20,346 nucleotides of DNA, taken from positions 1-20,346 of the forward strand of contig CASECL010000001.1 in assembly GCA_949286445.1 (NCBI GenBank). The letters run 5' to 3'. The first letter of the stretch is position 1; every line of letters begins with the position of its first letter. The notes under the pieces are model-generated. The model was not told where the DNA came from and searched no databases. It was given only the letters and a program-made list of their open reading frames with translations. A program made the translations under genes and the position numbers. Shown here piece after piece: positions 1-6,895 of the stretch. Source of the stretch: an uncultured bacterium (lineage in GTDB: Bacteria > Verrucomicrobiota > Lentisphaeria > Victivallales > Victivallaceae).

Positions 1-226
1 CCAGCATCCGGTCAAAATCAGCGGCTTTGTATGAGGGAATAAGCGGATAATCCGGATTGTATTCCTCCGTTTTCATCAGCGTTTTCCGGTAATAATTCAT
101 TCTGGTCTGATTGGTATCGCACAGCGCGGCCAGTTCCGCCCGGTCTTTGTAGGTATTGACGATCGCTTTGATGTACATGGCACAGCGGCTGCCGGTACCT
201 ACCAGAACATACTTCTTCTTTTTCAT
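1..226 (-). CDS. Gfo/Idh/MocA-family oxidoreductase, N-terminal part (cut by window edge)
   Basis: The open frame reads leftwards from an ATG at 226 and runs off position 1, giving 75 residues. The protein begins MKKKKYVLVGTGSRCAMYIK, a beta strand followed by a GxGxR-type glycine turn. About 30 residues later comes AALCDTNQTR, the acidic residue that ends the second Rossmann strand. This is the usual NAD(P)-binding start of Gfo/Idh/MocA dehydrogenases, which oxidise or reduce sugars and sugar derivatives in the cytoplasm; the substrate cannot be told from this fragment. The start codon overlaps the stop of the LacI-type regulator as ATGA (226-223), so the two are probably co-transcribed and translationally coupled. 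The regulator therefore probably controls this sugar-related gene. The C-terminal substrate domain lies outside the window. Confidence 0.85.
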   Translation of the reverse strand, partial: MKKKKYVLVGTGSRCAMYIKAIVNTYKDRAELAALCDTNQTRMNYYRKTLMKTEEYNPDYPLIPSYKAADFDRML

Positions 227-1209
227 GATCGAAAACTCTCCCTTTCAATTAATTTAAGCGGCAGAATAATTTTTTCCGCCTCATGGTTGAATTCAGCAAT
301 TCTTTTTTCCAGCAGCGAAGTCGCGGCCCCGGCAATCTGTTCCATCGGCTGGGCCAGAGTGGTTAAACTGGTTTCCGCATAGGCCGCATAAGGCATATCG
401 TCCAAACCGGCTACCGCCACTTCATCCGGCACGCTCCGGCCTGCCTTTTTCAATGCCCGCAGTACACCGAATGCCACCGCGTCCGAATAGGCAAAAACCG
501 CATCAAAATTTTTATTTCCGGCAAGCAGACGGCAGGTTAAGTTAAACCCTTCTTCAAAACTGCCGGAAGAAATCCGGTATTCCCGTGCCCGGCCGGATAT
601 TTCCGGAGGCAGTTCAGCCAGTGCGGCGGCCAACCCCAGATGCCGCGGGCAGTCATCTGCGGAACCGGAAAAGAAAATACAGTTTTTTCTGGAGCCAAGC
701 ATAAGTTTGGCGATGCGTGCTACTGCTTCCACCCGGTCAATATTTACACTGTCAACGCCGTTAAGACTGTCTTCCACCAGACACAGCGGCAGCTGGCGAT
801 GCTGTAATGTCCGGCTGAAATTTTCCGGATAAGGACCGATTCTCCCATTGACGACAAAACCGTCGTAATTTGAAGCGGCAAGCCGGATGATGGCTTCTGC
901 CGGACTGTCGCCCGGCGATATTTTCTCCAGATGAACCCGGTTGAAACGTGAACTCAAACTTTCAATCAGTGCGTTTTCCCGCCGCCAGGATATTTCCAGG
1001 CTGTTCACCGGAGAGATAATCGCCACTCCGGCTCCGCCCTGTTTCCTGAGACAGCTGGCGTTGAGATTGGGATAATAACCTTTTTCCGCGGCGATTTTGC
1101 GGATGAGAGCCCGTTTTTCAGCCGATACGCCCGGAGCTCCGGACAACGCCCGGGATATAGTACTTTTGTTTACGCCGCACAAAGCGGCCAATTGGTCAAT
1201 TGAAACCAT
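223..1209 (-). CDS. LacI-family transcriptional regulator
   Basis: This 328-residue protein has the standard length and layout of the LacI/GalR family. Residues 3-23 (SIDQLAALCGVNKSTISRAL) form the helix-turn-helix, followed by SGAPGVSAEKR and a hinge-like NASCLRKQ near residue 50-57. Residues 60-328 look like the periplasmic-binding-protein-like effector domain, including FVVNGRIG, the AFGVLRALKKAG stretch and VAVAGLDDMPYA near the C terminus. These proteins repress sugar genes and release DNA on binding a small ligand; the ligand is unknown here. ATG 1209 is used because the DNA-binding domain starts directly after it; no strong ribosome site is visible. A palindrome at 1241-1260, 32-51 bases upstream, is a likely autoregulatory operator. 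The stop overlaps the start of the oxidoreductase gene by the ATGA arrangement. Confidence 0.93.
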   Translation of the reverse strand: MVSIDQLAALCGVNKSTISRALSGAPGVSAEKRALIRKIAAEKGYYPNLNASCLRKQGGAGVAIISPVNSLEISWRRENALIESLSSRFNRVHLEKISPGDSPAEAIIRLAASNYDGFVVNGRIGPYPENFSRTLQHRQLPLCLVEDSLNGVDSVNIDRVEAVARIAKLMLGSRKNCIFFSGSADDCPRHLGLAAALAELPPEISGRAREYRISSGSFEEGFNLTCRLLAGNKNFDAVFAYSDAVAFGVLRALKKAGRSVPDEVAVAGLDDMPYAAYAETSLTTLAQPMEQIAGAATSLLEKRIAEFNHEAEKIILPLKLIERESFRS

Positions 1210-1240
1210 TTTTCTCTGGAAAAATCTAAGTTTTTAATAG

Positions 1241-1260
1241 TTACGCAATCGTTTGCGTTA
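1241..1260. promoter_or_regulatory. LacI/PurR-type operator palindrome
   Basis: TTACGCAATCGTTTGCGTTA is an inverted repeat centred on CG at 1250/1251, with 16 of 20 positions symmetrical. The core ACGCAA-tCGt-TTGCGT closely resembles the PurR box and other LacI-family operators, which have a central CpG. It lies between the proposed promoter and the start codon of the LacI-type gene, where binding would block transcription. That this gene's own product binds it is inference. Confidence 0.75.
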
Positions 1261-1265
1261 ATAGT

Positions 1266-1293
1266 AAGATAACCCCATTTTTTAAAAATACAA
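1266..1293 (-). promoter_or_regulatory. Possible promoter of the LacI-type gene
   Basis: On the minus strand there is TTGTAT (1293-1288), a 16-base spacer and TATCTT (1271-1266). Each hexamer matches the sigma-70 consensus at 4 of 6 positions. The implied start of transcription would fall at the edge of the palindrome at 1241-1260, which fits repression by a LacI-type protein. The surroundings are AT-rich, so a chance match is possible. Confidence 0.35.
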
Positions 1294-1721
1294 ATAAAAA
1301 ATTAAATTAAGGAGTCAAAAAGTTATCTGCAGGGGGAAAATATCCGGCTGGAACGGTTCAGGGTAATAGTATTTTTGATGGTTTAATGATCTGATAATTA
1401 AGTAGTTGCATAGTGGCTGCAAAACAGTTTATACGAAATGCCGTTTTTGGTACAGGCAAAAGAGTTGCGGGTAAAATATTCGTGGAGGATAAGAAAACAT
1501 TTTAAGGTAATGTTATGTTTTTTTATTGCATAATAATTTGATAATAAAGTGTTTGTATGGCGTCGGCAATGCGGTTTTAATGGGGGGCGTTTTTTTAAAG
1601 GGGAAAAGGGTTGAAAATATAATTATTCCCCGACATAAGGAAAAATTCGGACTGATGCTGTCTGTGGTCTGTATTGTGTAAATTATTTTCCGGATATTTT
1701 CCCGGAAACCGGATAAAGTTA

Positions 1722-1784
1722 TTCCCGGTAAAACAAGCTTATTATCGTCAAACAAGTCATTGTTTACCGGGAAACCGTTTTTTT
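1722..1784 (+). terminator. Orphan terminator-like stem-loop
   Basis: TTCCCGGTAAAACA (1722-1735) pairs with TGTTTACCGGGAA (1761-1773), leaving one bulged A and a 25-base loop. Four bases later there is a run of seven T (1778-1784) on the plus strand. This is the form of an intrinsic terminator, although the loop is long. No plus-strand gene precedes it, so it may end an unrecognised small transcript or be a chance structure downstream of fabB. Confidence 0.4.
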
Positions 1785-1839
1785 AAATTTAATTTGATTT
1801 GCCATACTGCTGCACAACATCCGGCTTACGGGACGACAG

Positions 1840-1870
1840 AGTACAGCCGGTTTATGAGAAGTACAGCCGG
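1840..1870 (+). repeat. Two 11-bp direct repeats, 20-bp period
   Basis: AGTACAGCCGG occurs at 1840-1850 and again at 1860-1870. The pair lies in the gene-free stretch downstream of fabB and has no visible association with a gene. Confidence 0.5.
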
Positions 1871-1991
1871 CTGCCAAGTCAGCAATTTCAGGCAGAAATT
1901 ACAGTTGCCGTCAGCGTGGAATATTTTATCTCGTCAGGAGAAAACCTCCATGCCGCCTTATTATAAGCACCGCACCGCGGAAGAAGATAAA

Positions 1992-3224
1992 TCAGTCGCA
2001 CTTCTTTATGACAATGCTGGCGTTGCTGCCGCCGAAAGCAAAACTGTTGCTGACCGCGTATTTAAGTTTATCATCTTCACGGTATTCACGCACCAGATCT
2101 GCCCAGCTGAATTCCTCCTCCGGCTCGTCCAGATTGATAGAGGGGGAGATAAATCCTTTTTCCAGCATGATGGAGGAGAAAATCACTTCCGCGCTTCCGG
2201 TGGCTCCCACCATGTGTCCGGTCTGGGACTTGGTACTGTTGATCGCCACTTTGCCGCTGCCGTTGAATACAGATTTGATCGCCGCCATTTCCACCGGATC
2301 GCCTACCGGAGTGGCAGTGCCGTGGGTGTTGACGTAATTTATATCCGACGGACGCAAGCCGGCATCATAAATGGATTTTTCCATCACCAGTTTACTGGCT
2401 TCGGCATCCGGCACCACCATATCTGAAGCATTGCTGTTGGCGGCAATACCGACGATTTCACTGATCGGCCTGGCTCCGCGCTTTTTCACGCTGCGCTCTG
2501 ACTCCAGCACCACATAACCGGCTCCGGAAGCCAGAACAAAACCATCCCGTTTTTTGTCAAAAGGCCGGCTGGCGGCGGACGGATTGTCATTGTAATGAGT
2601 GGACAATGCCCGGATGGCGCAGAAGCCAAGACATTGTACCCAGTCGAGCTGTTCCGCTCCGCCGGCAATTACAATATCATATTCACCGTAACGCAGAAGT
2701 CTTACCGCATCAATAATAGCCAGCGCACTGCTGGCGCAGGCGGCGGAAATATCATAAGATTCGCCTTTTATACCCAGCAGGAGCGAGAGATTGGACACCG
2801 CAGAAGACGGCATTACCCGGGGGACAACATAGGGCGAAACAGCTTTAATCCGCCCGGTTTCGCGAAATTTGTAAGTTTCGTGAAATACTTCATTGTAATT
2901 GCTTCCGGCGACACCTCCGACCAACGCCGCATTAAGATGGGGCAGTTCTTCGAGCGGAATACCTGCTTCATTCAATGCTTCGCACGCGGCCCAGACGGAC
3001 ATTGTTCCGGTGGGGGGGCAGAAGCGGGCAATTTTGCGGTCAATCAGCGGAGACTCCGGATTTTCATCCGACACCCCGCCAACCAGGCTGGATAAATTGT
3101 GTTCAACAAAAGTGGAAGCTCTGACTATTCCTGAGTTGCCGCTGCGCAAACCTGCTTCATTTTCCGCCATTCCCTTGCCCAGCGGAGTGATGAGGCCGCG
3201 TCCGGTGATGAAGACTCTTTCCAT
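1992..3224 (-). CDS. fabB: Beta-ketoacyl-[ACP] synthase, KAS I (FabB) type
   Basis: This condensing enzyme extends acyl-ACP with malonyl-ACP in fatty acid synthesis in the cytoplasm. From the ATG at 3224 the protein is 410 residues, the usual length for the family. The nucleophile lies in SAACASS (Cys163), the first catalytic His in NTHGTATPVGD (His301), and the Lys/His pair in TKSQTGHMVGATG (Lys332, His337). The middle (ALSTHYNDNP, then RPFDKKRDGF) and the end (GFISPSINLDEP, NSFAFGGSNAS) follow E. coli FabB more closely than FabF, and Cys163 has the same number as in E. coli FabB. A TTG six bases upstream (3230) sits at better distance from GGAG and could be the true start, but the ATG matches the family N terminus. 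No acpP or other fab gene is adjacent. Confidence 0.93.
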   Translation of the reverse strand: MERVFITGRGLITPLGKGMAENEAGLRSGNSGIVRASTFVEHNLSSLVGGVSDENPESPLIDRKIARFCPPTGTMSVWAACEALNEAGIPLEELPHLNAALVGGVAGSNYNEVFHETYKFRETGRIKAVSPYVVPRVMPSSAVSNLSLLLGIKGESYDISAACASSALAIIDAVRLLRYGEYDIVIAGGAEQLDWVQCLGFCAIRALSTHYNDNPSAASRPFDKKRDGFVLASGAGYVVLESERSVKKRGARPISEIVGIAANSNASDMVVPDAEASKLVMEKSIYDAGLRPSDINYVNTHGTATPVGDPVEMAAIKSVFNGSGKVAINSTKSQTGHMVGATGSAEVIFSSIMLEKGFISPSINLDEPEEEFSWADLVREYREDDKLKYAVSNSFAFGGSNASIVIKKCD

Positions 3225-3272
3225 AACCAAAATATATTCTCCAAAAAATATTGCTTGCCGTACTCTCCCGGG

Positions 3273-3301
3273 AATATAACATCTGAAAAGAGAAAAATCA
3301 A
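3273..3301 (-). promoter_or_regulatory. Promoter of fabB, extended -10
   Basis: On the minus strand TTGATT (3301-3296) is followed by a 17-base spacer and TATATT (3278-3273). A TGT lies directly before the -10, which is an extended -10 element. The start of transcription would lie about 40 bases before the fabB start codon. FabR/FadR-like operators were not recognised. Confidence 0.7.
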
Positions 3302-3312
3302 ACCTTTTTTAT

Positions 3313-3340
3313 TTGCATTTTCATAAAAATGCTGTATTTT
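3313..3340 (+). promoter_or_regulatory. Possible promoter of the RNA-modification/hexuronate operon
   Basis: TTGCAT (3313-3318), 16 bases, TATTTT (3335-3340). The start of transcription would fall at or just after the ATG at 3347, giving a leaderless mRNA or implying use of the GTG codon at about 3365. The match is modest and the region is AT-rich. Confidence 0.3.
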
Positions 3341-3346
3341 TAAAAC

Positions 3347-4549
3347 ATGAATGGAAACAATAAAGTGGAGGCAGCACGCCGTCGCGTTGCCTCTTTTGCT
3401 TTGATAGACAATTTCAGCGCGGCTTTTTCCTGCGGCCGTCCGGCGGACCGGTCGCTGTCGGAGTTCTGGAGAGCTCACCGTTCCTGCGGCGGGCGGGATC
3501 GCTCGTACATAAGTGAAGCGGTTTATGCGGTGTGGAGAAACTGGGGGTATTTGAGGGATAAACTGCCGGAAAAACGGCGCGATGAGGTGGAAAAAGGTGG
3601 AAAGTTATCCCCGGAAGAAGCATTGAATATGCTTGTTTTGGCGGAAAAAGGTTTTCCCGCCGGCCGTCCGGCAAAGTTTCCGGAATGGGTGAAACACCAG
3701 GTCATGCCGGGTTTTGATTTGGATGGGTATGCTTTGAGCGTAATGAAGCGGCCGCCGATGTTCATCCGCCTCCAGTGCGGCGGAGAAGCGGAAAGGGAAA
3801 TAGTGAAAAAAGAGCTTGCCGGGGCAGGACTGAAATTTTCTGAAGTGGATAATTTTCCTGCTGCGCTTGCGGTATCCGGCAAAGTAAATCTTTTCACGCT
3901 GGAGAGTTACCGCAAAGGGCTTTTTGAGGTGCAGGATATCTCCTCGCAGGCTATCGGCCGGGTGTGCGGAGCCCGCCGCGGAGAACGCTGGTGGGATGCC
4001 TGTGCCGGGGCAGGAGGAAAAAGTCTGCTGCTGGCGGATATGATGGAACGCCGGGGTGAAGTGGTGGCTTCTGATATACGGGCGTACAAGCTGGAAGATT
4101 TGAAAAAACGGGCCCGCCGGTCCGGTTTTCCCAATATCCGGTGCCGGGCATGGGACGGGCATCCGCTTCCGGGTGCAAAAAGAAAGAAGTTTGACGGCGT
4201 GCTGGTTGATGCACCGTGCAGCTGTGCCGGAGTCTGGCGCAGAAACCCGGACGGGGTCTGGACGGCAAAGGCAAAGGAACTTGATGAAATAAGTTTTTTG
4301 CAGAAAAAAATCCTTTCTGCCGCTTCAACCGGAGTGAAAAACGGCGGTGTGCTGGTTTACGCCACCTGTTCCATGCTGGCAAAGGAAAATGTGGAAGTAG
4401 TGGATGATTTTTTAAGCCTTCACCCGGATTTTGAGGCGGATGTTTTTGCGGATCCTTTTACCGGGGAAGAGGTGGAAAAATATGTTCAATTTTCGCCATC
4501 CGGGGGAGGAGATGCCATGTTCGTCTGCCGGATGAAAAGAAAATGCTGA
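3347..4549 (+). CDS. RsmB/NOP2-family RNA m5C methyltransferase
   Basis: This 400-residue protein is a SAM-dependent RNA (cytosine-5)-methyltransferase. SAM-binding motif I is DACAGAGGK (217-225). Motif IV is VDAPCSC (Cys291, followed by RRNPD as in RsmB-type enzymes), and motif VI is YATCSM (Cys341). Both conserved cysteines needed for attack on and release of the cytosine are present. Residues 1-110 look helical and may correspond to the NusB-like RNA-binding domain of RsmB, although it is short and Cys/Arg-rich. The substrate could be 16S rRNA C967 (RsmB) or another site. The start is uncertain: ATG 3347 has no clear ribosome site, while an in-frame GTG near 3365 follows GGAA. It leads a run of co-directional genes; trmL begins 9 bases after its stop. 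Confidence 0.9.
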   Translation: MNGNNKVEAARRRVASFALIDNFSAAFSCGRPADRSLSEFWRAHRSCGGRDRSYISEAVYAVWRNWGYLRDKLPEKRRDEVEKGGKLSPEEALNMLVLAEKGFPAGRPAKFPEWVKHQVMPGFDLDGYALSVMKRPPMFIRLQCGGEAEREIVKKELAGAGLKFSEVDNFPAALAVSGKVNLFTLESYRKGLFEVQDISSQAIGRVCGARRGERWWDACAGAGGKSLLLADMMERRGEVVASDIRAYKLEDLKKRARRSGFPNIRCRAWDGHPLPGAKRKKFDGVLVDAPCSCAGVWRRNPDGVWTAKAKELDEISFLQKKILSAASTGVKNGGVLVYATCSMLAKENVEVVDDFLSLHPDFEADVFADPFTGEEVEKYVQFSPSGGGDAMFVCRMKRKC

Positions 4550-4558
4550 GTTGGTAAA

Positions 4559-5068
4559 ATGCTGAATATAGTTTTAGTGCGGCCGGAAATTCCGCAGAAC
4601 ACCGGAACAATCGGGCGTTTGTGCGTGTCGTGTGATGTTAAATTGCATCTGGTTAAACCGCTGGGATTTTCCCTGGAGGATAAATATGTCCGCCGCGCCG
4701 GGATGGATTACTGGAAGTTTCTGGATCTGAAAGTTTACGAAAACTGGGAAGATTTTGCCCGGCAAAACCCGGAAAACAGTAACAGTGGACGATGGTTTTT
4801 TTTCTCCACCAAAGGTACAAAGAGTTACTGGGATGAACGTTACCGGGATGGAGATTATCTGATTTTCGGCAGCGAGTCCTGCGGGCTGCCGTTGGAATTT
4901 TATGACAAGTTCCGGGATAAACTGCGGATTATTCCGATGAAGGGAAAGTTTTACCGCAGTCTCAATCTGGCGAACGCCGCCTCGATCGTGCTCTATGAGG
5001 CACTGCGGCAGCAGGCAATGCCGGAACAGGGTGAAGGTTTGAAAAATAATGCTTCGGGCATTGAATAA
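4559..5068 (+). CDS. trmL: tRNA (cytidine/uridine-34-2'-O)-methyltransferase, TrmL family
   Basis: This 169-residue SPOUT-class methyltransferase modifies the 2'-OH of the wobble nucleotide of leucine tRNAs in the cytoplasm. The start MLNIVLVRPEIPQNTGTIGR is nearly diagnostic for TrmL. Later hallmarks are FFFSTKGTKS (about 80-90), DYLIFGSESCGLP, which forms the SAM-binding knot, and YRSLNLANAASIVLYEALR, the knot's C-terminal part with the conserved S-LN-N motif. Full length for the family; a short tail after about residue 152 is extra. It directly follows the m5C methyltransferase, so the two RNA-modification genes are likely co-expressed. No strong ribosome site is visible, in keeping with coupling to the gene before. 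Confidence 0.93.
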   Translation: MLNIVLVRPEIPQNTGTIGRLCVSCDVKLHLVKPLGFSLEDKYVRRAGMDYWKFLDLKVYENWEDFARQNPENSNSGRWFFFSTKGTKSYWDERYRDGDYLIFGSESCGLPLEFYDKFRDKLRIIPMKGKFYRSLNLANAASIVLYEALRQQAMPEQGEGLKNNASGIE

Positions 5069-5085
5069 AAAATACCGGGAGTGCT

Positions 5086-5409
5086 ATGACGTCTGATTTG
5101 ATAAGATTTCTGGGATGTGTGATAATTCTTTGTGTAATCATACCGCTGCTTCCAGTGGTGTTGGTGGTGCTGATTATCGCGGCTTTGACCGGGCATCCGG
5201 TAAGGTTTGGCGGATACCGCAATTATTTTTTTCAGCGTCCCGGAAATGGTGACGGAGCGGCGGAGTTCGGCGGCGGCGCACCGGAATATGAAAATCCGTC
5301 GGGGCAGGGGGCGGTGTTCAATCATGATGATTTTGATGGAGAGGTAATTGATACCGAGGTAATATCAGCAAAAGAGGAAAATGATGAGCGCAAGTCAATC
5401 GATCAGTGA
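5086..5409 (+). CDS. Small single-span membrane protein of unknown function
   Basis: I do not recognise this 107-residue protein. Residues 6-35 (IRFLGCVIILCVIIPLLPVV and following VLVVLIIAAL) form one long hydrophobic segment near the N terminus, so it is probably anchored in the inner membrane. After a short basic linker the rest is Gly-rich (GNGDGAAEFGGG) and then strongly acidic (HDDFDGEVIDTEV), with no cysteine pair or known motif. A GGAG precedes the ATG by about 8 bases. It starts 17 bases after trmL, and its last 26 bases overlap the uxaE-like gene. This places it firmly in the operon but does not reveal its job. Confidence 0.75.
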   Translation: MTSDLIRFLGCVIILCVIIPLLPVVLVVLIIAALTGHPVRFGGYRNYFFQRPGNGDGAAEFGGGAPEYENPSGQGAVFNHDDFDGEVIDTEVISAKEENDERKSIDQ

Positions 5410-6895
5410 GTTGTTGAAAAGTGCCGGTCTGGATGAAAAAACGATAAAGATTTATCCGGAAAGCATTCATGATTGCGGCAATGGCAAAATTGCCATGGCA
5501 AGAGATGAAAACAGCAAGTTCCTCCTGGCAGTGGCTCCGTCAATCAGACAGCTGCCGGAAGGTTTGGAGGGAGATTTGCTTACTGCTTCCAAAACCGGCA
5601 TTGCGGTAATGAAAGCTCCGTTGACGGTGGCCAACTCCAAAGTATTGCGCCGCTGTTTTGCCTGGACTAATCCGGTGAGTTTAAGAAATTACTCTACCAC
5701 AATAGGCTGCGGAGACCGGCTTGGGCTTGCCAGTGCCGGTCATCTGATGGCGGTGAAAAACCGTAAGGTATGCCCGGTGCTGGCACAGCAGTCAATCCGC
5801 GAGCTGAATCTGACCGGAAGAAATTATGAACAGGTGGTTGCAGATGCGGTTTTTGCGGTGTTTGAATGCGATTACCGTCAGCCTTTCGGGGCGGATGGCG
5901 ATCATTTGAAAAACCTTGATGATATTGAGATGGCGTTAAAGGCCGGTATGCCGATGATAACGCTGGATCTCTCAGAAAAACTCTGTGTCGCCGCCGCAGA
6001 ATATGACCGGGATAAATTGAATGCCGCTTATGCCGAACTTCCGGAAACTATGCGGAAACTGCTGGAAAGTGAGTATAAAGATAAAGACTTTATTCTCTCT
6101 TCCGGAAAAGATGCTGTGAAAATAGATTTTGATACGCTAAAACGCTGTGTTCTCATGTATCGTCACGCGCTGGATTTCGCTGGAGAAGTGAACGAGTTTC
6201 TCCGGAAAAAATGCGGGGAACACTTTGATTTGGAAATATCCATTGATGAAACCAGTTTTCCCACTCTGCCGTCGCATCATCTGTTTATTGCCCGCGAACT
6301 GCGCCGCCGAAAGGTGGAGTTTACCTCCATCGCGCCACGCTTTATCGGCGAATTTCAAAAGGCGATAGACTATATCGGCGATCTTGAGGAGTTCAGAAAA
6401 CAGTTTAAAATCCATGCCCTTATCGCGGATACCTACGGGAAATATAAGATATCGGTTCACTCCGGCAGTGATAAATTTGCCGTTTTTCCCAGCGTGGGAG
6501 AGTTTACCGGCGGATATTTCCACCTCAAAACCGCCGGAACCAGCTGGCTGGTGGCAGTGGAACTGGTGGCGGAAAAAAATCCCGGTCTTTATCGGAAGAT
6601 GCATCGCTGCGCATTGGAAAACTTCAACGATATGCTGAAACTTTACCACATTACCGCAGACTTGAAACGTATTCCGGATCCGGAGACTTTGAGCGATCGT
6701 GAGTTGCCAGATTTAATGCAGCATCCCGATGCCAGACAGCTGCTGCATATAACTTACGGGCCGATCCTGGGAAATGAAGCCATACGGAAAGAATTTTTCC
6801 GCACCATGTTTGAAGAAGAAAATTATTATAACGAAAAGATAAAGAAGCATTTCGAAAAACACCTGGATAAATTAGGAGTTAAAAAAATCAAATGA
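5384..6895 (+). CDS. uxaE: Tagaturonate epimerase family protein (UxaE-like)
   Basis: This 503-residue protein resembles the UxaE family described in Thermotoga, which interconverts D-tagaturonate and D-fructuronate and bypasses the UxaB/UxuB reductase branch of galacturonate catabolism. Stretches I associate with the family are GADGDHLKN (169-177), DETSFPTLPSHHLF (from 288), APRFIGEFQKAIDYIGD (317-333) and SVHSGSDKF (357-365). The His, Asp and Glu residues in these are likely metal or catalytic residues; that assignment is inferred. ATG 5384 lies 6 bases after GAGG; ATG 5381 is equally in frame but too close. The start lies inside the previous gene, and the stop overlaps the kinase start as ATGA. 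The KDG kinase next door supports a hexuronate role. The call is from recognised sequence style, not a search. Confidence 0.75.
   Translation: MSASQSISELLKSAGLDEKTIKIYPESIHDCGNGKIAMARDENSKFLLAVAPSIRQLPEGLEGDLLTASKTGIAVMKAPLTVANSKVLRRCFAWTNPVSLRNYSTTIGCGDRLGLASAGHLMAVKNRKVCPVLAQQSIRELNLTGRNYEQVVADAVFAVFECDYRQPFGADGDHLKNLDDIEMALKAGMPMITLDLSEKLCVAAAEYDRDKLNAAYAELPETMRKLLESEYKDKDFILSSGKDAVKIDFDTLKRCVLMYRHALDFAGEVNEFLRKKCGEHFDLEISIDETSFPTLPSHHLFIARELRRRKVEFTSIAPRFIGEFQKAIDYIGDLEEFRKQFKIHALIADTYGKYKISVHSGSDKFAVFPSVGEFTGGYFHLKTAGTSWLVAVELVAEKNPGLYRKMHRCALENFNDMLKLYHITADLKRIPDPETLSDRELPDLMQHPDARQLLHITYGPILGNEAIRKEFFRTMFEEENYYNEKIKKHFEKHLDKLGVKKIK

Larger units (their letters stand above)
1294..1991. 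other. Gene-free, AT-rich intergenic stretch
   Basis: I see no convincing gene between the LacI-type gene and fabB. The 80-codon frame at 1513-1755 (minus) and the longer plus-strand frame from 1674 into fabB lack plausible domains, composition or ribosome sites. The stretch contains a ribosome-site-like AAGGAG at about 1309-1314 with no ATG/GTG/TTG at suitable distance, the stem-loop at 1722-1784, a small inverted repeat TTTCCGG/CCGGAAA (about 1687-1708) and a short direct repeat at 1840-1870. A small RNA is possible but unsupported. Confidence 0.6.

Noticed and set aside
18..248. A 76-codon minus-strand frame starting at 248
   Set aside because: It is the wrong frame over the oxidoreductase start. 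The real frame begins at 226 with a Rossmann glycine motif and runs off the window.
1513..1755. An 80-codon minus-strand frame in the AT-rich intergenic stretch
   Set aside because: It has low-complexity composition, no domain, no clear ribosome site, and it overlaps the stem-loop at 1722-1784.
1840..1870. Start of a CRISPR array
   Set aside because: There are only two 11-bp copies 20 bp apart, with no further units or cas genes.
1674..2426. A 250-codon plus-strand frame reading across the fabB 3' end
   Set aside because: Antisense to a well-supported gene; its composition (many His, Arg, Gln) is that of a shadow frame, with no motif.
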